A DNA stretch of 63,465 bases from an uncultured Acetatifactor sp. (GTDB lineage: Bacteria; Bacillota; Clostridia; Lachnospirales; Lachnospiraceae), in NCBI GenBank assembly GCA_910580225.1, contig CAJTXE010000028.1, positions 1-63,465 of the forward strand, in the 5' to 3' direction. The notes beneath the pieces are model-generated. The model did not search any database, was not told where the DNA came from, and saw nothing but the letters and a program-made list of their open reading frames with translations. Positions 25,664 to 31,927 of this stretch are shown here, piece by piece. Both the position numbers and the translations under genes were made by a program. Within the stretch, counting starts at the first letter, position 1; each line of letters starts with the position of its first letter.

Positions 25664-25755
25664 CTCATAGCCACCTCTTCCTCTTGTTTACAATCCTACT
25701 ATAACAGCTCAAGGTCATCATCCGGTTATTTTTGCCGGAGAATCGACAGTTATTT

Positions 25756-26952
25756 TTACAGAAGTTCCGTTTCCTCCGAAATCGGAGGGACTCCCGGCTC
25801 CAGAGACACTACCCGGAAAGATATACTGGCTTTGGAATGAGAATATACCTTATGAAATGTGCGGTCCAGCCGGTCCATGACCAGCCATGCATTTTCCACC
25901 GTAGCGCCGGTGAGCATCAGAATATAGGACCCTGCATCCAGCCTGGCCACCGGGTCTCCCGTCCGCAGTCCTTCCAGCAGGACCCGTTCCAGCCTTCTGG
26001 CGTCTGTGGTAGGCGTCACCATGTGGCCCAGACTGACGATAGCGATGGAGGAACTGGATCCGGAACGGGCCAGATGCCTCCTCTCCAAAGCGACAATGCT
26101 CTGAAACACCCCAAATGTGCAGAAGAAAGCCCTGGTGTCCAGCTCGATCTCCGCAACCAGCTTCAGAATATCCTGATTGCCTCCGTTATTCTGGCACATA
26201 CTGTCTGCCAGCATATGGATCTGCTCGATCTGTTCCCCGGGATCGATCTCAAATTCCTGCCACAGCAGCTCCCGAAAGGTCTGATATGCGGAAACTGCCC
26301 GTTCCGGGTGCCCCATTGCGATCAGGGCCTGCATCTGATATACGATAAAGGTATCCGCACTGAAATCCACCCCTGCTGCCTGTTCACAGATGTTGATCAT
26401 CTCTGTCCAGCGCTCCTGTTCCTGGAGCAGCGGCAGCGTCATCTTACACACATCCAGGTACAGGGTCTGGTAATACCGCCGCAGCGGAAGTACCCAGTCA
26501 CTGTCATTTCCCGCCAGGAAATCTCCCTTGTACAGAGCGATTGCCTTCAGCAGACTGTCCAGATAGGCCCCTCCGGAATGCTTTCTGGCATCCAGGCAGG
26601 CCTGTTCAAACTGTTCCGAGTCCAGCTCCAGCTGAACCGTCGAATTCCAGGTATAGCACCCCGGCAATGTGGCGATGAGATTCCCTCCATCCGGAAACAT
26701 GGATTTCAGCATGTTCCTGCACTTATAAACCATATTTTTCAGAGAATTGGCCGGATCACTGCTCTGGTCCGCCCAAAAGCGGCCGATCAGTTCTTCCGCA
26801 GAAATATGTCTGCTGTGATTGACAATCAGATACTGTAGAAAAGACTGGGCCTTCTTGCCCGCTGCCGCATTTTTTGTTTCCTCTCCTCCCGATGCCTCCC
26901 GACAGGAGAACGAACCCAGCAGATCGAAATGTATGAATTTTGTTTCTTCCAT
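25756..26952 (-). CDS. BTAD-type transcriptional regulator with degenerate GGDEF-like domain
   Basis: A 398-residue regulator. The N-terminus (about 5-100) is an OmpR/SARP-like winged helix (LLGSFSC, SAEELIGRFW, NSLKNMVYKCRNML). It is followed by a bacterial transcriptional activation domain rich in TPR-like helices (about 105-245). The C-terminus (about 260-385) contains GDPVARLDAGSYILML where active diguanylate cyclases have R-x-GGDEF, so it looks like a degenerate GGDEF fold that may sense a nucleotide. The start ATG 26952 lacks a clear ribosome-binding site. Its place between two paralogous small proteins at the head of the locus makes it the likely local activator. Confidence 0.82.
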   Translation of the reverse strand: MEETKFIHFDLLGSFSCREASGGEETKNAAAGKKAQSFLQYLIVNHSRHISAEELIGRFWADQSSDPANSLKNMVYKCRNMLKSMFPDGGNLIATLPGCYTWNSTVQLELDSEQFEQACLDARKHSGGAYLDSLLKAIALYKGDFLAGNDSDWVLPLRRYYQTLYLDVCKMTLPLLQEQERWTEMINICEQAAGVDFSADTFIVYQMQALIAMGHPERAVSAYQTFRELLWQEFEIDPGEQIEQIHMLADSMCQNNGGNQDILKLVAEIELDTRAFFCTFGVFQSIVALERRHLARSGSSSSIAIVSLGHMVTPTTDARRLERVLLEGLRTGDPVARLDAGSYILMLTGATVENAWLVMDRLDRTFHKVYSHSKASISFRVVSLEPGVPPISEETELL

Positions 26953-27016
26953 TATAATATGTGCCGTCGGAACGGCTTACCTCATCCCCATGCCGCTCCC
27001 CGGTATCCCCCTATTC

Positions 27017-27604
27017 TTAGCTTGCCAGCGATATGCCTTCCGTTCCTTCCAGTGCACCGTCTATCAGCCGAATCAGATCCAGGACGCTGTTGAAGTACTG
27101 CCGCCTTCCCTGATCCGCCCATACCACCTCTCCCTGCCAGCTGGAATTCTGCCTGTATTGTACTCTGATGAGAAAAGTCGCCGCCTCTCCCCGGTGACTG
27201 ATTACCCTTTCCAAGGCTTCCGTACCGCCAACCGTAATTTCCCTTCCGTGCCTTCTGCGGACAGACAGATCTCCTCTGCCGTCGCCTGCCAAAATACCCG
27301 CCCTTCCGTGGTCGTATTCCTCTGCCGATGCAGCGCCGGCCTCATCCGTATCCGCTTCTAACGAAATCATGCCTCCGCTCCCCCCACCGCAGAAACTGCG
27401 TGTCCGTGCAGCGGCCTGGGGATACCGGAGCGTATCGTACAGATCCTCCATCCATCTCAGCGCTTCGATCAATGAGGTAAAGGTCACCGGTACCTCCCTA
27501 TACTGACACCAGAGCTTACCGCACTGCATCTTAGCAGTATATGTATCAATACACAGGTTTACAATGTTATGGCTGTAGTAGATTCTTCCTGCATTTTGCT
27601 CCAT
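27017..27604 (-). CDS. First gene of the fibre locus, small protein of unknown function
   Basis: A 195-residue protein. The start at ATG 27604 has GGGGAGG seven bases upstream; the frame is open to 27667 without another site. The N-terminal half (RIYYSHNIVNLCIDTYTAKMQ) is followed by a Gly/Ala-rich acidic middle, and the last 60 residues resemble the 25286-25663 product (SSWQGEVVW). No signal peptide or DNA-binding motif is obvious. It is the first gene downstream of the invertible promoter, with a CCGGAC/GTCCGG leader hairpin (27616-27635) just before the ribosome-binding site. Confidence 0.7.
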   Translation of the reverse strand: MEQNAGRIYYSHNIVNLCIDTYTAKMQCGKLWCQYREVPVTFTSLIEALRWMEDLYDTLRYPQAAARTRSFCGGGSGGMISLEADTDEAGAASAEEYDHGRAGILAGDGRGDLSVRRRHGREITVGGTEALERVISHRGEAATFLIRVQYRQNSSWQGEVVWADQGRRQYFNSVLDLIRLIDGALEGTEGISLAS

Positions 27605-27638
27605 CTTTTTCCTCCCCGGACATAAAAACGTCCGGAAA

Positions 27639-27668
27639 ATGACGCAAAGGAATATACTTTGCGGCACT
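27639..27668 (-). repeat. Left inverted recombination site (site A)
   Basis: On the minus strand this reads arm GTGCCGCAAA, a 9-bp centre GTATATTCC, then arm TTTGCGTCAT. Two inverted arms around a short asymmetric centre are the usual form of a tyrosine-recombinase crossover site. It matches site B (28996-29025, plus strand) at 27 of 30 positions, in opposite orientation. It lies in the transcribed leader of the 27017-27604 gene. Confidence 0.85.
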
Positions 27669-27681
27669 TTCAGCTGGTTAT

Positions 27682-27710
27682 ATTATACTCGGTTTCTGAT
27701 GGCTTTGCAA
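27682..27710 (-). promoter_or_regulatory. Outward promoter inside the invertible segment
   Basis: TTGCAA (27705-27710), an exact 17-bp spacer and consensus TATAAT (27682-27687) on the minus strand. The predicted transcript starts near 27675, crosses site A and leads into the gene starting at 27604. Confidence 0.75.
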
Positions 27711-27809
27711 CACAAAATGCACATTCTTCTGTAAACTAAAAAGATACCGTTACGGTTGCGGTAAGAATCAGACAGTAACCAAACTACCAAAAGAGGAGGC
27801 GCCAAAATT

Positions 27810-28925
27810 ATGGCAAAAAGAGACAATGTGCATTTAAGAAAAGACGGACGCTACGAGGCCCGTTATGTGAAGGGAAGAGACAGCACCGGCAGGCTGATCT
27901 ATGGTTTCTGTTATGCCAGAACATATGAGGAAGCCAGAGACAAAGCAGATAACGCCCGCAAAAAACTACATGCCGGCACATGTCCCGGAAACCACCGACC
28001 GGGATGCTTCGCACATTATTGCGACAGTTGGCTGGCCACAAACCATACGCGCCTGAAAGCTTCCAGTTATGCAAAATACAGGACGGATATGGCTAACCAC
28101 CTCAAGCCCTATTTCGGGGAAAAAGCACCCGAAGAAATCACGTCAGAAATGGTGGATGAATTTGCACAGATACTGCTTCATGATAAAAAGCTTTCCCCAA
28201 AAACGGTTCGTGACCAGCTTACACTGTTTCATTCCGTTTTTTCCTATATAGAGAAAAGAACCGGGCAGGTGCTGCCGGCACCGGAAATCACGTATCCCAA
28301 AGATCCCCGGAAGACAGTGCGGGTACTGGAGAAGGAGGAAGAATCCGCACTGCTGGAATGTCTTGCCAGAGAGATGGACCTGTGTAAGTTCGGAGTATAC
28401 ATTGCATTGCGCACGGGAATGCGGATCGGAGAAATATGTGCCCTGAAATGGAGCGATATCTCCGTCAGAACTGCAACCATCTCCATCAGCCACACCGTAC
28501 AGCGGATTCAGCGCAGAGAACCTGTGGCAAATTCCAAAACCGCCCTTGTGGTGGGAAGTCCCAAAACAGACAGTTCCCGTCGGGCGATCCCGCTGATGCC
28601 CGATATCGAAGCACTGTGTGAATACTTCGCCCCCCATCCCCCGGATTCCTATGTCCTCACCGGCACCGGACAGTGTATGGATCCGAGAAAGCTTCAGCGC
28701 CGCCTGAAGGGATATCTGAAAGAGTGCAGTATCCATGAAGTCCATTTTCATACGCTCCGCCATACCTTTGCCACCCGCTGCGTGGAAGTCGGATTCGACA
28801 TCAAAACCTTAAGTGAGATTCTGGGACATTCCAACACCAGCATTACCATGAATAAATATGTTCATCCCGACCTGAATCTGAAACGGGAAAACATGAGCAG
28901 ACTAAAGTCCGGAATCTGCCTTTGA
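27810..28925 (+). CDS. Tyrosine recombinase/integrase (invertase candidate)
   Basis: A 371-residue tyrosine recombinase. It has an N-terminal arm-binding-like domain (about 1-50), a SAM-like core-binding domain (about 60-160) and the catalytic domain with Arg201 (ALRTGMRIGE), a Lys in SPKTDSSRRAIPL, His314-x2-Arg317 (HTLRHTF), His340 (LGHSN) and nucleophile Tyr350 (NKYVH). All catalytic residues are present. It reads opposite to its neighbours, starts with GAGGAGGCG upstream, and sits between inverted copies of a 30-bp site 142 bp before and 71 bp after the gene. No excisionase, relaxase or phage genes accompany it, which fits a local invertase better than an integrated element. Confidence 0.93.
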   Translation: MAKRDNVHLRKDGRYEARYVKGRDSTGRLIYGFCYARTYEEARDKADNARKKLHAGTCPGNHRPGCFAHYCDSWLATNHTRLKASSYAKYRTDMANHLKPYFGEKAPEEITSEMVDEFAQILLHDKKLSPKTVRDQLTLFHSVFSYIEKRTGQVLPAPEITYPKDPRKTVRVLEKEEESALLECLAREMDLCKFGVYIALRTGMRIGEICALKWSDISVRTATISISHTVQRIQRREPVANSKTALVVGSPKTDSSRRAIPLMPDIEALCEYFAPHPPDSYVLTGTGQCMDPRKLQRRLKGYLKECSIHEVHFHTLRHTFATRCVEVGFDIKTLSEILGHSNTSITMNKYVHPDLNLKRENMSRLKSGICL

Positions 28926-28995
28926 AAAAGAGTCATTCCAGCAGTCAGCAAGCAGTCATTATCCCATATCGCCTTTATAACAATCCGTCCGGTTC

Positions 28996-29025
28996 AGTGC
29001 CGCAAATTATATTCCTTTGCGGCAC
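28996..29025 (+). repeat. Right inverted recombination site (site B)
   Basis: On the plus strand this reads perfect 10-bp arms GTGCCGCAAA and TTTGCGGCAC around the 9-bp centre TTATATTCC, preceded by the A shared with site A. A further GTGCCG/CGGCAC inverted repeat with an 11-bp centre lies just outside at 29035-29057 and may be an accessory site. The rest of 28926-29154 holds only the terminator at 29072-29116. Confidence 0.85.
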
Positions 29026-29071
29026 TTCCAATATGTGCCGCGGAATCGCCTCGGCACGGGTCTGCGCATAC

Positions 29072-29116
29072 AAAAAAGACATCTGCCTGACCTGCACACG
29101 CATGCCCGCAGATGTC
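29072..29116 (-). terminator. Terminator of the FliD-like gene
   Basis: A perfect GACATCTGC/GCAGATGTC stem (29078-29086 with 29108-29116) followed by six T on the minus strand. It keeps transcription from the right out of the invertible segment. Confidence 0.85.
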
Positions 29117-29154
29117 CTTTCCTGCTCTCTTGTACTGCTTTCCCAGCCTTTATC

Positions 29155-29946
29155 TTACAGCCAGCTGTTGAAAAGATTCCCGCTGCCGGCGTTTGCTCCA
29201 TAGGTCCCGGAAGCGGTATAGGAACGTCCTTTTCCTGCCTCATGATCCGCAGCATAATTGATCATGGATGCCTGGGCAGATACACGGTAGGCATAGGAAC
29301 CGTTTCCGTTAAACAGTGTCTTGGCCGTGGACATGTCCGCATCCATAAAGGATTCTTTATCCAGCGCCAGGGTTCCGTCCTTATTGACGCTGATTCCCAC
29401 CGCCAGCAGGGATTTCAGATTCGCCGATGTATTGCTCATCAGGTTGGCCGTCCTGCGGGCGATATTCTCATTATCCGTGTTGTCCGACGCCTGGATCACA
29501 GAATTATAGCTGGTCACAAAGTTGTTCACTGCCTTGTAAATTGCTTCTCTGTCGTAATCCTTCGTCGTAGTCTCCACGCCGTTTTCATCCTTCACGGTCA
29601 CGTCCTTCTTGGCAAATACGGACTTGGACCCGGTGGTAATCAGGGCATCTGCCGCATCTTTCAGCGCGTCAGAAGATGTCTGAACTTTATTGTATGCCTT
29701 CGTCTCTTCGGAATTCTTCGACCGCGCCGCCGCCCTGTCTGTGTTTCTGCTGTCATTCTTCTCTATGGCGGACCTGACCGCATCACTGCGGCTGCCGTAG
29801 TAGGCCTTCATCAGCTTCAGATAACTGCCGTTCTTGATACTCGCATAGTCTGACAGAAAATTGCTGCCGGCCACGCCTGCCGCTCCGCTGCCCAGACTGG
29901 AAAATAAATAGGATACATCCTGTTTTGCCTGAATGTTAATGCTCAT
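29155..29946 (-). CDS. FliD/hook-associated-like protein of unknown role
   Basis: A 263-residue protein, with ATG 29946 preceded by GGGAGG. The C-terminal part (DREAIYKAVNNFVTSYNSVI, LLAVGISVNKDGTLALD, TLFNGNGSYAYRVSAQASM) resembles the C-terminus of the flagellar filament cap FliD. The N-terminus (FSSLGSGAAGVAGSNFLSDYASIKNGSYLKLMKAY) has no FliD hallmark. There is no signal peptide and no flagellar gene in the window. Similar proteins occur in non-flagellated Lachnospiraceae, so export through a flagellar system is doubtful. Confidence 0.6.
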   Translation of the reverse strand: MSINIQAKQDVSYLFSSLGSGAAGVAGSNFLSDYASIKNGSYLKLMKAYYGSRSDAVRSAIEKNDSRNTDRAAARSKNSEETKAYNKVQTSSDALKDAADALITTGSKSVFAKKDVTVKDENGVETTTKDYDREAIYKAVNNFVTSYNSVIQASDNTDNENIARRTANLMSNTSANLKSLLAVGISVNKDGTLALDKESFMDADMSTAKTLFNGNGSYAYRVSAQASMINYAADHEAGKGRSYTASGTYGANAGSGNLFNSWL

Positions 29947-30051
29947 ATAATCCACCTCCCTGTTCTCTCTGCACTATCTTTCCGCAGTCATTTCTTTCAG
30001 TCCGTCTATTTTATATATCGTCACAGAGTTTCCCGGAAATTAGTATGAAGT

Positions 30052-31425
30052 CTAAAAAAGCCTGTCGATAACGTCCTGGACCGTCCGCACACCCAGTATC
30101 TCGATCTTTGCACTGCGGCGGCATTCTTCCGCACATACCCATGGCAGGATACAGGTCTCAAACCCGAGACGCTCCGCCTCCGCCACACGCTGTTTCGCCA
30201 TACTCACGCCCCTGACTTCACCGCTTAGACCCACCTCACCGAATGCTGCCAGCCGGGTGCTCAGGACACGATTCCGAAAACTGGACAGCACTGCAATCAC
30301 CATGCCCAGATCAATGGCCGGCTCCAGGATCTTCATACCACCTGTGATATTCACATAGGCATCACAGGCAGAAAGCTGTAAACCGGAACGTTTCTCCAGC
30401 ACTGCCATCAGAAGGTTCATCCGGTTGAAATCCGTCCCGGTGGCCTGTCTGCGGGGAATGCCGAAATTGCTGCGGCACACCAGCGCCTGTATCTCCACCA
30501 GCAGGGGCCTGGTCCCTTCCATGGTACATGCCACCACGGAACCGCTGGCGTTCTCGGGTCTGCCGTTGAGCATATACTCGGAGGCATTCTGCACCTCTGT
30601 CAGTCCGCGCTCCCGCATCTCAAACACTCCGATTTCATTGGTGGATCCGAATCGATTCTTCACGCCGCGGAGAATACGGTAGGAGGCATGCCTGTCTCCT
30701 TCAAAATACAGCACCGCATCCACCATATGTTCCAGCACCCTGGGACCTGCCACGGTTCCCTCCTTGGTCACATGCCCCACAATCAGGACGGACACGCCGA
30801 AACCCTTGGAAAGCTGCAGCAGGCTGGAGGTGGATTCCCGCACCTGTGAGACACTGCCCGGCGCCGCGGACACATTCTCATTGTACATGGTCTGAATGGA
30901 ATCGATAACCACGGCTTCCGGTTTCCGACTGCGGATCACCTCTGAAATCTCCGCCAGATTGGTCTCACACAGCAGAAGCATCCTGTCGGAAAAGTCTCCG
31001 ATCCTGTCCGCACGCATCTTGATCTGTGCCAGAGATTCCTCCCCGGAAATATACAGGACATTGTGGCCCTGATGTGAAAGATTCCGGCATACCTGCAGAA
31101 GCAGCGTGGACTTACCGATTCCCGGGTCTCCGCCTACCAGCGTCAGAGATCCCTGAACGATACCGCCCCCCAAAACCCTGTCCAGCTCCCCGATGCCTGT
31201 GGAAAGTCTGGACTCCTCCCCCACCTTCACCTGAGACAAAACGGTGGGCGCCGGAGCACTGCGCCTGTCAGAACGCAGGACAGCTCCTCCGGAAGGCGTC
31301 TTGCTGACGGTCTCCTCCACAAATGTGTTCCACTCCCTGCATCCCGGGCATTGTCCCATCCATTTGGAAGACTCATAGCCGCAGCTCTGACAGAAGAAAA
31401 CAGTCGTATTCTTACCCTTTGCCAT
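30052..31425 (-). CDS. radA: DNA repair protein RadA
   Basis: A 457-residue RadA of standard length. It has the N-terminal C4 zinc finger (CQSCGYESSKWMGQCPGC), the RecA-like ATPase with Walker A GGDPGIGKS, the RadA-specific KNRFG motif and a C-terminal Lon-protease-like domain. It promotes branch migration during recombinational repair. It starts one base after the stop of the preceding small gene and lies downstream of clpC, an order common in Bacillota. Confidence 0.96.
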   Translation of the reverse strand: MAKGKNTTVFFCQSCGYESSKWMGQCPGCREWNTFVEETVSKTPSGGAVLRSDRRSAPAPTVLSQVKVGEESRLSTGIGELDRVLGGGIVQGSLTLVGGDPGIGKSTLLLQVCRNLSHQGHNVLYISGEESLAQIKMRADRIGDFSDRMLLLCETNLAEISEVIRSRKPEAVVIDSIQTMYNENVSAAPGSVSQVRESTSSLLQLSKGFGVSVLIVGHVTKEGTVAGPRVLEHMVDAVLYFEGDRHASYRILRGVKNRFGSTNEIGVFEMRERGLTEVQNASEYMLNGRPENASGSVVACTMEGTRPLLVEIQALVCRSNFGIPRRQATGTDFNRMNLLMAVLEKRSGLQLSACDAYVNITGGMKILEPAIDLGMVIAVLSSFRNRVLSTRLAAFGEVGLSGEVRGVSMAKQRVAEAERLGFETCILPWVCAEECRRSAKIEILGVRTVQDVIDRLF

Positions 31426-31426
31426 T

Positions 31427-31840
31427 CTAAATCTGTACCACTTTCACAGGAACCTCATCCGCCGCGCCCAGTTCCACACTCAGAGACAGTTTCCCGCCGA
31501 ATCCCGTCTTGATGGCTCCTATGCTTTTCCCATCCACAAATACTTCATACGCCCTGTCATCTGTCAGGCCGATGGTGATCTGAGCATCCTCATCGCCCTC
31601 CACAATAAACTCCACGCCGTCCTCTTTCTCCGCAAAATGCAGAACACTTGTTCCCGGCACGGATTCGTAGAGAAACATTCCGTTCTTCTCCAGCTTGGTG
31701 ATCTCGCTGCAGGTCTTCACTTTCAGCAGATCCCCTGCATGGGGATAATCCTCCACCTTGGCTTTCTTCGCCAGTTTATGATTGCCGAAACTGATCGCAC
31801 CGTCCGTCTCACTCCGGAGCAATTCCTCCACTACTGCCAT
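31427..31840 (-). CDS. Conserved small protein between clpC and radA
   Basis: A 137-residue cytoplasmic protein with a helical N-terminus and a beta-rich C-terminal half (AQITIGLTDDRAYEVFVDG, then GKLSLSVELG). GGAGGGT precedes ATG 31840. I recognise no catalytic motif. Similar proteins beside clpC/radA in Lachnospiraceae carry the label 'endosialidase', which I regard as unsupported by this sequence. Confidence 0.75.
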   Translation of the reverse strand: MAVVEELLRSETDGAISFGNHKLAKKAKVEDYPHAGDLLKVKTCSEITKLEKNGMFLYESVPGTSVLHFAEKEDGVEFIVEGDEDAQITIGLTDDRAYEVFVDGKSIGAIKTGFGGKLSLSVELGAADEVPVKVVQI

Positions 31841-31927
31841 TTGTATACCCTCCTGTCTTCGTTCCCTGTGATTCTTTCCCGGGATTTTCTTCCCTCTTTA
31901 CAGTATAATATAAAATGCCGCTATTTT

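Larger units (their letters stand above)
27639..29025. mobile_element. Invertible segment carrying an integrase and an outward promoter
   Basis: The 1.39-kb segment is bounded by sites A and B in inverted orientation and contains only the integrase gene and a strong outward minus-strand promoter. Recombination between such sites would invert the segment rather than excise it. In the present orientation the promoter reads into the fibre locus. After inversion it would read rightwards, antisense to the FliD-like gene, and the locus would lose it. Inversion itself is inferred. Confidence 0.75.

Noticed and set aside
27810..28925. Integrase as part of an integrated phage or conjugative element
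   Set aside because: No phage structural, relaxase, excisionase or replication genes within reach, and the matching sites are inverted around the gene rather than direct repeats.
31427..31840. 'Endosialidase' function for the gene between clpC and radA
   Set aside because: Too short and lacks any sialidase motif; kept as a protein of unknown function.
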